From assembly GCF_910583865.1 (NCBI RefSeq), contig NZ_CAJTYX010000014.1, positions 1 to 64,000 on the forward strand: a stretch of DNA of 64,000 nt. Reading direction: 5' to 3'. Each line of letters starts with the position of its first letter. Position 1 is the first letter of the stretch. Below the pieces are notes generated by a model. It saw only the letters and a list, made by a program, of their open reading frames with translations. It had not been told where the DNA came from and searched no databases. Below are positions 51,351-60,627 of this stretch, piece after piece. The DNA comes from an uncultured Muribaculum sp. (GTDB lineage Bacteria > Bacteroidota > Bacteroidia > Bacteroidales > Muribaculaceae). The position numbers and the translations under genes were made by a program.

Positions 51351-52661
51351 ATGAAGAACCTTGCATTATTCACCATCTTTCTCTTCGTGGGTGTCAATGC
51401 CGATGCCGCTGTGTGGAGTCTTGATTCATGTATAAACCATGCCGTGGAGCATTCGTTGCAGGTGCGTCAGCGCATAATCGACGTGCGTCAAGGCAATGTC
51501 GAGGTGTCCTCCGCCAAGTCGGGCTATCTGCCGTCACTGAACGCGCAGGTATCGCAGGGGTGGAATATCGGTCGAGGCCTGACTTCTGAAAATACCTATG
51601 CCGACCGTAATACCTCCAACACGCAGTGGGGTGTGAATCTTTCCGTGCCTTTGTTTGACGGACTCAGCACTCCGCGGCAGGTGGCCTATGCGAAGGCGTC
51701 TCTTGCTGCGTCGCTCCAGCAGCTTGAGGCTGTCAAGGACGATGTGACTCTAAACGTCATCGCAGCCTACCTCCAGGTGCTGTACCAGAAGGAGCTTCAT
51801 CAGGAAGCACTGCATCAGGAAGAGCTGTCGGCCTACGAGCTTACGCGCCGTCAGGCGCTTCTGGACGCAGGAAAGATTCCGGAGGTGGACATGCTTGAGG
51901 CGCAGTCGCAGTTGGCGCAGGACCGGCTGTCGGTGGCCACGACCGAGAATGACACCCGTATGGCGCTCGTGGACCTTGCGCAGCTCCTTTATATAAACGA
52001 TGACATAGAGGATTTCGACATCGAGCCTGTCGAGGAGGCTCTTCCTACAGAGCCGATGGCTCCTCTTGCCGAGCTTTACACCCGTGCGGTGGGCCGCAGC
52101 CATAACGTAAGTGCCGCCCGGGCCAATATCACCGCCGCACAGCGCGGCATCGATGCGGCACGTACGGGGTATATACCGCGCTTGTCGTTCAACGCCGGTA
52201 TCGGTTCGAGCTACTATACGGTGAGTGGTTTTCCCAACGAACCGTTCGGACGCCAGATGAGGAACAATTATTCGACTTCCATGGGCTTTTCTCTGTCAAT
52301 CCCGATATTCGACGGCTTGCAGACGCGCAATCAGGTAAACCGGGCGAAGGTGCAGAAAGTCAATGCGGAGCTGATGCTCGACCAGGCCGAGCAGGAGCTT
52401 ATGCGCCAGGTACAGCAGGCATATTATCAGGCCGACGGTGCGCGCCGTCGTCTTGCTGCAGGAGAGATTGCGCGCAATGCGGCCGACAAGGCTTTTGAGG
52501 CGATGCAGGAGAAATATAGTGTGGGCCGCGCGACTCCCACCGACTATGAGCAAGCCAAATCCAAGGCGCTCACAGCTACAACACAGGCCATACAGGCGCG
52601 CTACGAGTTGATATTGCGCACACGTGTCCTCGATTTCCTCACTGATCCCTCCATTCGTTGA
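51351..52661 (+). CDS. TolC-family outer membrane channel
   Basis: A 436-residue outer-membrane efflux protein with a signal peptide (ALFTIFLFVGVNADA). The two internal repeats are visible: the first around SLDSCINHAVEHSLQVRQRI to the helical KDDVTLNVIAAYLQVLYQKE, the second around YTRAVGRSHNVSAARANI and the matching QAEQELMRQVQQAYYQADGA. It completes the tripartite pump, ATPase-permeases-adaptor-channel, all in one direction. The cargo (peptide, lipid, antibiotic) is unknown. Confidence 0.92.
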   Translation: MKNLALFTIFLFVGVNADAAVWSLDSCINHAVEHSLQVRQRIIDVRQGNVEVSSAKSGYLPSLNAQVSQGWNIGRGLTSENTYADRNTSNTQWGVNLSVPLFDGLSTPRQVAYAKASLAASLQQLEAVKDDVTLNVIAAYLQVLYQKELHQEALHQEELSAYELTRRQALLDAGKIPEVDMLEAQSQLAQDRLSVATTENDTRMALVDLAQLLYINDDIEDFDIEPVEEALPTEPMAPLAELYTRAVGRSHNVSAARANITAAQRGIDAARTGYIPRLSFNAGIGSSYYTVSGFPNEPFGRQMRNNYSTSMGFSLSIPIFDGLQTRNQVNRAKVQKVNAELMLDQAEQELMRQVQQAYYQADGARRRLAAGEIARNAADKAFEAMQEKYSVGRATPTDYEQAKSKALTATTQAIQARYELILRTRVLDFLTDPSIR

Positions 52662-52701
52662 ATCTATATCCACAGTCAAGGAATCACATAGGGAAAACGT
52701 G

Positions 52702-52752
52702 AAGAGCACAGAATCCGCGATGATGAAAATCCCATCAGGACTCTGTGCTCTT
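52702..52752. terminator. Bidirectional terminator between tolC and yigZ
   Basis: An 11-bp perfect stem (AAGAGCACAGA at 52702-52712 with TCTGTGCTCTT at 52742-52752) around a 29-base loop; T-rich on the plus side. It separates the converging genes. Confidence 0.65.
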
Positions 52753-52771
52753 TGTATGTTTCTTGCCCGTA

Positions 52772-53359
52772 TTACCTGATTGAAGTACCGTCGATGTCAT
52801 TGAGGCGAGCGGAGAATGCGGGGATGTTGTCGGCCGGCATTGATACTGTCATGGCGCATGAGTTGTCAAATTCCTGGCCTGTTATTTTTACGGCACTATC
52901 CTTTACAAGGCGCATGACGTCGTTCATCGACAGGTAGGGGAATGTGAACGACAGTTCGGCCATCTCGCTACGTTCGACTATGTATCCGGCTTCAATCGCC
53001 TCTCGCGCCGCTTCACGGTAAGCGGAAATAAGTCCGGAGGTGCCGAGTTTGATGCCTCCGAAGTAGCGCACCACCACAATCACCACATCGGTAAGATTGA
53101 ATGAGTTGATCTGTCCGAGTATTGGCTTTCCGGCTGTGCCCGACGGCTCGCCGTTGTCGGTGCTCTGGTAGTCGAGCCTTTTCGCCCCGAGCATGTAGGC
53201 CCAACATACATGGCGCGCGTCGTGATACCTGCGGGAATATTCCGCAATTATTCCTTTGGCTTCGTCGACAGTCGCCGCCGGATGGGCAAAGGCGAGAAAC
53301 CTGCTCATTTTTTCGGTATATTTCGCCTCGGAAGGTGCGGCGAGTGTCAGATAGTCCAT
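52772..53359 (-). CDS. YigZ / IMPACT-family protein
   Basis: A 195-residue protein of the UPF0029 family. The N-terminal domain has KYTEKMSRFLAFAHPA, RYHDARHVCWAYMLG and the conserved DNGEPSGTAGKPILGQI. VVRYFGGIKLGTSGLISAYREAA completes it. The C-terminal half resembles a ferredoxin-like EF-G domain. Related proteins bind the translation machinery, but the bacterial role is unsettled. It lies 42 bases downstream of feoB on the same strand. Confidence 0.92.
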   Translation of the reverse strand: MDYLTLAAPSEAKYTEKMSRFLAFAHPAATVDEAKGIIAEYSRRYHDARHVCWAYMLGAKRLDYQSTDNGEPSGTAGKPILGQINSFNLTDVVIVVVRYFGGIKLGTSGLISAYREAAREAIEAGYIVERSEMAELSFTFPYLSMNDVMRLVKDSAVKITGQEFDNSCAMTVSMPADNIPAFSARLNDIDGTSIR

Positions 53360-53401
53360 CGGTGTTGCCTTGGTCTTGGTGATGTTTTTTGAAAATATTT
53401 T

Positions 53402-55831
53402 TCAGGCGAGCAATGTAGCGATCTGATATACGATGAACGCCGCAATCCATGCCACCAGAGTGTTGTAGGTCACGGAGAATGCTCCGTAGCGCCATGACCC
53501 TGTCTCCCGCACTATGGCTACGACCGTTGCCATGCATGGGAAATAAAGCAGCACGAACACCATAAGGCTCAATGCGTTTGCAGGGTTGAAATCCGGTTTG
53601 CCTGTGGCAGGATTGGGTGTCGTGAGGCGCGTGGAGAGTGCGGAGTCGTCGATATCCTCGTCGCCGGTGTAAAGTACCCCGAGTGTCGACACGACTATCT
53701 CCTTTGCCGGTGCGCCCGCTATGGCGGCCACGGTAGAGCGCCAATGGAATCCGAGCGGTTCCATGACGGGATTTATGGCCTTTCCGATCATCTGAAGATA
53801 GGAATCACGTTCTGGATTTATCCTGGAATCTTCCTCGGGTGTGAGCCGTGATGACGTCACGCTTGAATCCTCGTCGTGCAGAGGGAAATAGTTGAGTGCC
53901 CACACGATTATACTTGCCACAAGGATTATTCCACCCATTTTTTTTAGGTACTGTTCGCCCTTGCCCCACATGTGGCGCAACGACGACTTGAATGTCGGCA
54001 GGCGATAGGGCGGGAGTTCCATCACGAAAGGAGTCTCGTCCTTCTTGAACCAGAATCGTCGCAGCATGCGCGCCGTGATCACGGCAACCAGTATGCCGAG
54101 CAGGTAGAGCGACAGGAACACGACGGCTGCGTGGCGCGAGAAGAAAGTGCCCACGAGCAGCACGTAGACCGGCAGACGGGCCGAGCATGACATGAACGGG
54201 TTTATCAGCACTGTGATTATGCGGCTCGAACGGCTTTCTATGGCGCGGGATGCCATTATGGCCGGCACGTTGCAGCCGAATCCCATCACAAGAGGTATGA
54301 ACGATTTGCCATGAAGTCCGATCTTGTGCATGAGACGATCCATGATGAATGCCGCGCGAGCCATATAGCCCGAATCCTCCATGAATGAGATGAAGAAATA
54401 CAATATGAGGATATTCGGCAGGAACACTATCACGCCTCCAACGCCTCCGATTATGCCGTCGGCCACAAGGTCCTTGAGCGGTCCTTCCGGCACGTAGGTC
54501 TCCACGAGGCGGGCTATCCATGCCACCGCGCTCTCGATCCATTCCATCGGGTAGGAGCCGATCTCGAACGTACACCAGAATATGAACAGCATTATGGCGA
54601 GGAATATCGGAAAACCGAAGAGCCTGTTGGTGACGAATGCATCGATTATGTGTGTGGTCTTGGCTTTCTCCTTGGTCGAGTCGACGAACGTCTCGGCGAG
54701 CGCACCGTGGATAAAACCGTACTTCTCGCTTGCGATGATTGCCGACACGTCGTCGCCGGTGCGTTTCTCGATGAGTGAGTCGCAATTGTCACGCAACTGC
54801 AGGAGTCTCTTGTGGTCGGGCGATTCCTTTACGATGGATTCTACCTCGGGATCGTGCTCAAGGAGTTTTATGGCAAGATAACGAGGCGAGAAGTGCACGC
54901 CTATCGCGGGGTCAGCCTTTATGGCATCCTTCACCGTGGTAACGCTCGGTTCTATCTCCGGGCCAAGATTCACGTGGACGTGACGCACCGCCTGCTCCCT
55001 TCCTTCATACACCCTTATGATAGTGTCGAAGAGAGCATTCAGGCCTTCGCCGGTACGTGATATCGTAGGAACGACAGGGACACCTATCATCTCGCCGAGT
55101 GTCTTGTAGTCGAGTGTGGCTCCGGAGCGTTCCAGCTCGTCATACATGTTCAGGGCTATCACCATCGATCTGTCCATGTCGATAAGCTCCGTGGTAAGGT
55201 ACAGATTGCGTTCGAGATTCGAGGCTACCACCACATTGACCACCACGTCGGGCATCTCGTCGCGGAGATAGCGGCGCACATAAAGCTCCTCTGGGGAATA
55301 GCATGCGAGGGAATATGTGCCCGGGAGGTCTACGATGTTGAAGCGGTAGCCACCATAGGTGAAATGTCCGTATTTGGCATCGACTGTGACTCCACTGTAA
55401 TTTCCGACATGCTCCTTTGAGCCAGAGGCGACATTGAAAAGAGAGGTTTTTCCGCAGTTTGGGTTGCCTACGAGAGCTATGTTGATGGTGCGTTGGGTGC
55501 GGCGTGCATGTTCGCGCGGATCGATGATTTCGGCCTCGGCGTCATCTTGTGCAGAGGCTGCCGGGACATCGGCATGAATGGGTGAATCGTTCGCATTGCC
55601 ATGGTCGTTGATTCTGACCACTTCCACAAGATTGGCTTCGCTGCGCCGTAGCGACAGCTCGTAGCCCATTATGCTGTATTTTATGGGGTCGTTGAGCGGG
55701 GCGTTGAGTAGCGATTTTATCTCCTGCCCCTTGACAAAGCCCATTTCCATGACGCGCTTGCGGAATGCGCCATGGCCTAATATCTTTACTATCACGCCGG
55801 TCTCTCCGGTCTTTAATTCAGATAGTCTCAT
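53402..55831 (-). CDS. feoB: Ferrous iron transporter, FeoA-FeoB fusion
   Basis: An 809-residue inner-membrane Fe(II) transporter in which a FeoA SH3-like domain (1-72) is fused in front of FeoB. The G domain has G1 GNPNCGKTS (122-130), G2 Thr149, G3 DLPG (168-171) and G4 NMYD (228-231). After the helical insertion region come the two Gate segments, GCNVPAIMASRAI with its conserved Cys and SCSARLPVYVLL, within about nine to ten membrane helices. GTP-gated uptake of Fe2+ supports the anaerobic life style. A separate FeoA gene is not seen. Confidence 0.97.
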   Translation of the reverse strand: MRLSELKTGETGVIVKILGHGAFRKRVMEMGFVKGQEIKSLLNAPLNDPIKYSIMGYELSLRRSEANLVEVVRINDHGNANDSPIHADVPAASAQDDAEAEIIDPREHARRTQRTINIALVGNPNCGKTSLFNVASGSKEHVGNYSGVTVDAKYGHFTYGGYRFNIVDLPGTYSLACYSPEELYVRRYLRDEMPDVVVNVVVASNLERNLYLTTELIDMDRSMVIALNMYDELERSGATLDYKTLGEMIGVPVVPTISRTGEGLNALFDTIIRVYEGREQAVRHVHVNLGPEIEPSVTTVKDAIKADPAIGVHFSPRYLAIKLLEHDPEVESIVKESPDHKRLLQLRDNCDSLIEKRTGDDVSAIIASEKYGFIHGALAETFVDSTKEKAKTTHIIDAFVTNRLFGFPIFLAIMLFIFWCTFEIGSYPMEWIESAVAWIARLVETYVPEGPLKDLVADGIIGGVGGVIVFLPNILILYFFISFMEDSGYMARAAFIMDRLMHKIGLHGKSFIPLVMGFGCNVPAIMASRAIESRSSRIITVLINPFMSCSARLPVYVLLVGTFFSRHAAVVFLSLYLLGILVAVITARMLRRFWFKKDETPFVMELPPYRLPTFKSSLRHMWGKGEQYLKKMGGIILVASIIVWALNYFPLHDEDSSVTSSRLTPEEDSRINPERDSYLQMIGKAINPVMEPLGFHWRSTVAAIAGAPAKEIVVSTLGVLYTGDEDIDDSALSTRLTTPNPATGKPDFNPANALSLMVFVLLYFPCMATVVAIVRETGSWRYGAFSVTYNTLVAWIAAFIVYQIATLLA

Positions 55832-55989
55832 ATCTCTCGTTTTTCAGGCACCGGACTCCTCTCGGACTCCCTGCTGGATGAAATTTACTGCAAATTTCCG
55901 AAATTCATTTTAATTCTCATTCCCGATGTGTGATATTATTTAGAGAGGGTTTAAATAATAACATTATTTAACTATGCGTTTATCATAAA

Positions 55990-56029
55990 AAATGTGTCGT
56001 CGCAACCTTGCGGCTACAGCGACACATTT
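55990..56029 (-). terminator. Terminator of the repeat-protein gene
   Basis: A 10-bp stem (55990-55999 with 56020-56029) with a loop that has its own inner pairing. On the minus strand it is followed by TTTTTT. It lies about 50 bases past the stop codon of the 56078-58669 gene. Confidence 0.8.
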
Positions 56030-56077
56030 CCATAGTGCCAATAGATATTTTCAAGCCGATTTATTGGCGGTGACGCA

Positions 56078-58669
56078 TCACTTTATCAGCAGTTTTGTGA
56101 CTGTATCGCCGCTTCTGACGATGTAGATTCCTGCGGGCACGACAGCACATTCACCGGCTGCCACGCAGGTTACCAAACGGCCGGACAAATCGTAGATACT
56201 TAGCGACTTATTGGCGTATATGGTGTTGCTCTCGATATGATAGGCCTTTTGGGTTGATTCCACGTTCTCCTCGATGCCGGAAGTTGTCGCTTTCAGGGCT
56301 GAGCCTTCAAATGTGAGCGAGATATCCGAATACATGAAGTATGCAGCAATCAGATAGCGTCCCGGCTCTGGTATGGCCTTGCCGCTCATGCCGTAATAAC
56401 GGTTGGTGTAGGATGTATCCCAGAAGCTTGATGCATAAAACTTATAGGTCGATGTAGTGTAATTGTTATCTTCTCTTTCCTGATAGAAATAGAAAGATAC
56501 GGAGCTTTTGGAATATATCGACAGGTCTCCTTCCTTCAGGTCGATGGAATACCATCGTGCGCTTGTGAATCCTTTTGGATTGGCCTCCATGGAGTATTCA
56601 AACGGAACCGATGACGATGTGATAGGGATGGCCACGGCCGGAGTCTCGCCCGGATCCAGGTCGGTAATCTCCAATGTGACGGTTTTGCCGACCTGTTCGC
56701 TCACGGAGGATACCTGAATGAGGTATTTCTTGCCTTCGTCGACATTGTACGTGGCCTGATTGAAGGTCTCGGCGGTAAGATCCGCCGCAAGCGATGCGAG
56801 TACATTGCCGCTCTCGTCGGAATACAGTTTCACGGAGTTCTCGCGTGTCGGCGAACTTACCACATCATATTTGAAGTCGGTCGAGATATGCAGTTTACCG
56901 TTGCGTTCCGGTTTATAGCTCCACCAATAGACTCCCGGCGTTTCCGGTATGCTTATCGAAGAGCCTTCGGCCTTGAAAGGATTGTCGCGCGATTCGCCCT
57001 GCGCATAGTCGGGAGTAGAGAAATCGAAAGATGTAGCCGCCTTGACTTTGGTGAAACGCAGCAGATAGCTGTGGCCGGTCTCGGCCTCGAACCGATATGC
57101 GTCACCATGGCGCAGTATAGTCACATTCTGCTCTGAAGTGCTCAGTTCGCTCTTTATGCGTTTGACCGTAGGAGCATTGATTGACATGTCGGCGGGAGTG
57201 ACTATTACCCATGAACTCTTCGTAGCCTTATATAGATAATACTTGGCATCTCCGTCAGGCAGGTTGTTGTTGCCGATGTTTACATCGAACGGATTGCTTG
57301 CACCGTCGCCTTGCTGTAGATTCAGCAGACTTACGTTCAATGTGTTGCGTTTGTCATTCTCAACGGTAGTCACCTGGATGATATATTCCTTGGAGGCCTC
57401 GACCTCGCAATATATATCCGGTTCGCCGATATAGAGCGGTGTAGAAGAACTTTCGGGCTTGAAAAGACGTAAGTCGGATTTATCGCCGGTAAATGGATTC
57501 CCTGGGGCGGCTTTCAGGATATACGCACCTTCCGAAGGCGTTTTTATTCGGTAATAGTATGTGCCGGGATAGGGTGGCAATTTGACTTCCGCGCCGGATG
57601 CGATTTCCGCTCCGTTGTAGAAACTGTCGTAGGGCTGTGCGGTCTCGAAACGGACATTGAATTTCTGCGGTGAGGGGGTATCGCTCTTTTTGTCGACAAC
57701 GATAAAATAGTGGCCACCTTTCGTGGCGGTCTGGCGGATATCAAACGAGCCGTCGGACACTGTCATCAGGCCTGATTCCACCTGCTTCCCCCATGATACA
57801 GTGCCGTCGAAGTCTGTTATATCGCTGCTGACCACTCCGTAGCCGCTTTCTGTGCCTGTTACCTCGTAATAATACTTGCCGCCCTTCGCGGGTATCTCGG
57901 CTTCAGTACCGGTCAGCACGAAAGGGTAATCCTCCGATTCTCCATATACCGGATGGGTCAGTTCGGAGGTGAGCATCTTGGCAGAGGTAGATGATATGCG
58001 CACTATGTATTCCTTCCCTTTATATACAGGAATGAATGTGCGGTAATTGTCGCCGGAGCGTTTGCACGTGATACCGGAGAACTCGCCGTTGACACCCTCG
58101 GCGTAATATGCCTCGTGGACATACCCTGAAAATGTCATTTCAAGGGCGCCGTCATCGGAAGCGGAATATTTCAGATATACGGGAACCTCCTTGTAGCTCT
58201 CCTCGCGGAACGGCACGAACATCGGCGCTCCGTCGGCAGTTATTTCTATGGCTTCGACGGCGGTTATGCCGAGATTATAGGGGTGGCTTCTGGCCGATGC
58301 CGATAATGATATGGGCGAGCTGTAGGTGGTGACATTGAGGTAGACGGTAGCGTCTTTAGCGACGATGAACAGATAATCGCCGCTATACTTTACCGATGGG
58401 AGTTGGCGGCTTCCATATGCCTGGCCGTCCGATGTCACTTTTATGGAGGTCTGGGAAGTGTTCGGGGTGACACTCACGAGTTGGTCGTCCGGAGCCGTGT
58501 ATTTGTAGACCGGCGTAGAGTATGAACCGGTGAATTCGTAGGTGTTGTCTCCTCCTATTTCAAGTATTATGGGATTCTGTACTGTCCCGGGTTTGTGCGT
58601 TGTGTCCTGGGCATGTAATGTGGATGACGCAGCAAGCATCAAGGAGTAAATGAGTAAATGTTTCTTCAT
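56078..58669 (-). CDS. Secreted repeat protein with T9SS-type C-terminal tail
   Basis: An 863-residue protein with a signal peptide (cleavage after STLHA, near residue 20). I see about seven repeats of roughly 90-110 residues (about 31-115, 128-232, 245-343, 346-445, 456-548, 559-668, 675-787), each beginning with a P-F/I-x-hydrophobic segment, having a YY/WY-x-hydrophobic strand, and ending in a Gly/Lys-x-Tyr-hydrophobic motif (KEYIVRIS, HYFIVVD, KEYIIQV, HSYLLRF, KKYLIQV, RYLIAAY). They resemble bacterial pre-peptidase (PPC) beta domains. The last 75 residues match a sorting tail: LSIYDLSGRLV, then PAGIYIVRSG. No catalytic domain is seen. Confidence 0.82.
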   Translation of the reverse strand: MKKHLLIYSLMLAASSTLHAQDTTHKPGTVQNPIILEIGGDNTYEFTGSYSTPVYKYTAPDDQLVSVTPNTSQTSIKVTSDGQAYGSRQLPSVKYSGDYLFIVAKDATVYLNVTTYSSPISLSASARSHPYNLGITAVEAIEITADGAPMFVPFREESYKEVPVYLKYSASDDGALEMTFSGYVHEAYYAEGVNGEFSGITCKRSGDNYRTFIPVYKGKEYIVRISSTSAKMLTSELTHPVYGESEDYPFVLTGTEAEIPAKGGKYYYEVTGTESGYGVVSSDITDFDGTVSWGKQVESGLMTVSDGSFDIRQTATKGGHYFIVVDKKSDTPSPQKFNVRFETAQPYDSFYNGAEIASGAEVKLPPYPGTYYYRIKTPSEGAYILKAAPGNPFTGDKSDLRLFKPESSSTPLYIGEPDIYCEVEASKEYIIQVTTVENDKRNTLNVSLLNLQQGDGASNPFDVNIGNNNLPDGDAKYYLYKATKSSWVIVTPADMSINAPTVKRIKSELSTSEQNVTILRHGDAYRFEAETGHSYLLRFTKVKAATSFDFSTPDYAQGESRDNPFKAEGSSISIPETPGVYWWSYKPERNGKLHISTDFKYDVVSSPTRENSVKLYSDESGNVLASLAADLTAETFNQATYNVDEGKKYLIQVSSVSEQVGKTVTLEITDLDPGETPAVAIPITSSSVPFEYSMEANPKGFTSARWYSIDLKEGDLSIYSKSSVSFYFYQEREDNNYTTSTYKFYASSFWDTSYTNRYYGMSGKAIPEPGRYLIAAYFMYSDISLTFEGSALKATTSGIEENVESTQKAYHIESNTIYANKSLSIYDLSGRLVTCVAAGECAVVPAGIYIVRSGDTVTKLLIK

Positions 58670-58833
58670 GTTTGGCTACATTTTGATTGGATTATCGAAT
58701 TACGCAGTCCATTTTGATTGGTTGCATCGGCAAATTTAAGCATTTTTGCAATACAATGCAACGCAATTTATGAGATTATGCCTGAAAAATACGAAAATCA
58801 ATCGAAATCAGCCGGCAACTTGTAATGTATGCG

Positions 58834-59982
58834 CTATTTCAACCGGTGGTAGTATACAAGGGAGTCGACAGGGAATGTGCCGGGATGGAAGATGGTGATG
58901 AGGTCGCGCAGGATAAGGTCGGGATGCATCACGCCGGATTCGTAGTAGTCGTTGCCTCCGGCCGGGTTGCTCCGGCGGTTGTTGTTGTAGACGTAGCCAT
59001 TTCGGAAACAACGTGTGTCGGTGAACTTCGGGCATGCCGACCTGATTTCGTCGAGCGAGCGGGCCGCTCCAGTGTTTATCCACATGTCAGCCTCCGATGT
59101 GAGCATGTAGGCTTTCTCGATGTCGACGGGCCGGGATGAGTTGCCGGTGTTATCCTTGTAGATATAGTCGCCGCCTGCATCCTCAATCAGGCGGATGGCA
59201 TAGCTTCGGGTGGATGGCATGAACCATGAATCGCCGTAAGGGATGTTGACCATCACTGAAGGTGCGTCGAGGGCTGTCGCGGCAATGGAGTCCTTCAATG
59301 TATTGTATCGCACGGGTATCTCGTCGAACACCTTCTCGCCGTATTTGCGATGTCCGGCGATTTCCGATATGGCGACTACCCATTCCGCCTTTCCGAGCGG
59401 TGACTCTTCGAGATAGTCGCCTATATATATATATGGTATGTCGAGTTCGTCGAGTTTGCCTTCCATAGGGTTCGGTCCGTTGACGCCATAGAGCATTACC
59501 AGGTCAGGGGATAGGCCTATAAGCTCCTCGTAGTCTACAGCTCCCTCGAATCCTATGTCCGCGATGCTGTCACGACGATTTCTTACTGTGGGGCTGCATA
59601 TATAGTCGAGGCCCGAAATACCGTATATCCTTTTGCCGTCACCGATTGCATCGAGCATGGCAATCTGGGTGGATGACATGGTGACGATGCGTCGTGCGTC
59701 GCCGTTGATGATTTTGCCGTCGAATCCTTCAGGAGCTTTTTCGTCGCCTCGTTCGATAAACAGTCGTCGTACAATGCCATCGGCACCCTGCCATGGATTG
59801 ACCGACTCGATTATCACACTCTGATGTGACGAATCTCCGAGTATGCGGAATCCGGCAGCATAGGAGGGTTTGTATATTTCGGCAGTAAATAGTGTGTTTC
59901 TGTTCTTGTCCGTATTTACGCACGAGGCCATCCCCATAATCATGACGGCCTGTAAAGCGATAAGTTTGATGATATTCCTCAT
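58834..59982 (-). CDS. Periplasmic binding lipoprotein for metal chelate or corrinoid
   Basis: A 382-residue lipoprotein with lipobox MGMASC (Cys21), of the BtuF/FhuD (TroA-like) class. VIIESVNPWQGADGIV is the typical Bacteroidetes start. RIVTMSSTQIAMLDAIGDGKRIYGISG and the two-lobe pattern with ELIGLSPDLVMLYGVNG match the fold. It presumably delivers vitamin B12, haem or siderophore-iron to an ABC importer, but no permease or ATPase gene is next to it. Substrate cannot be told. Its leader may be long, reaching to the region described for 59983-60627. Confidence 0.85.
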   Translation of the reverse strand: MRNIIKLIALQAVMIMGMASCVNTDKNRNTLFTAEIYKPSYAAGFRILGDSSHQSVIIESVNPWQGADGIVRRLFIERGDEKAPEGFDGKIINGDARRIVTMSSTQIAMLDAIGDGKRIYGISGLDYICSPTVRNRRDSIADIGFEGAVDYEELIGLSPDLVMLYGVNGPNPMEGKLDELDIPYIYIGDYLEESPLGKAEWVVAISEIAGHRKYGEKVFDEIPVRYNTLKDSIAATALDAPSVMVNIPYGDSWFMPSTRSYAIRLIEDAGGDYIYKDNTGNSSRPVDIEKAYMLTSEADMWINTGAARSLDEIRSACPKFTDTRCFRNGYVYNNNRRSNPAGGNDYYESGVMHPDLILRDLITIFHPGTFPVDSLVYYHRLK

Positions 59983-60627
59983 GATGAAGCTATGTTTATT
60001 TCAATGATGGAAATGTATGCAAAATTGACCAAAATTTTTGAAATCCACGATATTGTATGGGAAAACTTTTGACCAGGCATGTGGCCGTCCGTTTATCAAC
60101 CAGCACTCTGTGCACTCTTTGCGTAATATTTATCCATATATGCTACACCATGTCGGCACGCTTCGGAGTGGCGGTATAGGGCAAAAAAATGTCCGTTTCC
60201 CCTTTCTACAAGGTGAAATCGGACTTAAGCCAAAAGGCATGATTTTGTGATTCTAAAGATAGTTTGTCTTATAGCGATGTTTTTTCAGCCGTATGAGGCT
60301 GGAATCCATCGACCGGTGGACGCGCTTCACAGCATGGTCATCGCGGTCTGAGTTGCCTTTTTCTAAGTCCGAAAACGTGTTGAACAACAAGAAAAACGAC
60401 AACATGAGTCTCTATTCGAGGACAAAGTTAGCAAAAAATGATGATAAAGAATGGATTTGTGTGAACTTTTTCTAAAATTTTGTGTTAAATATCATCTTTG
60501 TGCGGTTTATAATTAGGTTGACGACATGGTTATGTTGCGGCAAAATCGTGCTTCCGGAATTCAATAGGTGGATAAAGTCACAGTATTTTGTTACCTTTGC
60601 AATTGGAAAAAAGTAAAACAACAGGAT
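59983..60627. other. Intergenic region of 645 bases
   Basis: No protein gene is supported. On the minus strand TAACTTTG (complement CAAAGTTA at 60423-60430) could start a transcript that gives the binding-protein gene a leader of about 430 bases or a separate small RNA. A hairpin CAGCC/GGCTG lies at about 60287-60302. On the plus strand is the rfbD promoter. I looked for a cobalamin riboswitch on the minus strand and did not find its conserved box. Confidence 0.4.
60592..60599 (+). promoter_or_regulatory. -7 box of rfbD
   Basis: TACCTTTG, an exact Bacteroidetes -7 box, 28 bases upstream of the rfbD start. The -33 region is weak. Confidence 0.6.

Noticed and set aside
60000..60300. Cobalamin riboswitch before the BtuF-like gene
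   Set aside because: The minus strand has GCCACT and GGGGAAA-like fragments but not the conserved B12 box with GGTGAAAATCC-type core, so no claim is made.
60293..60475. 60-codon frame upstream of rfbD
   Set aside because: No start context, no homology that I recognise, and the sequence overlaps a possible minus-strand promoter.
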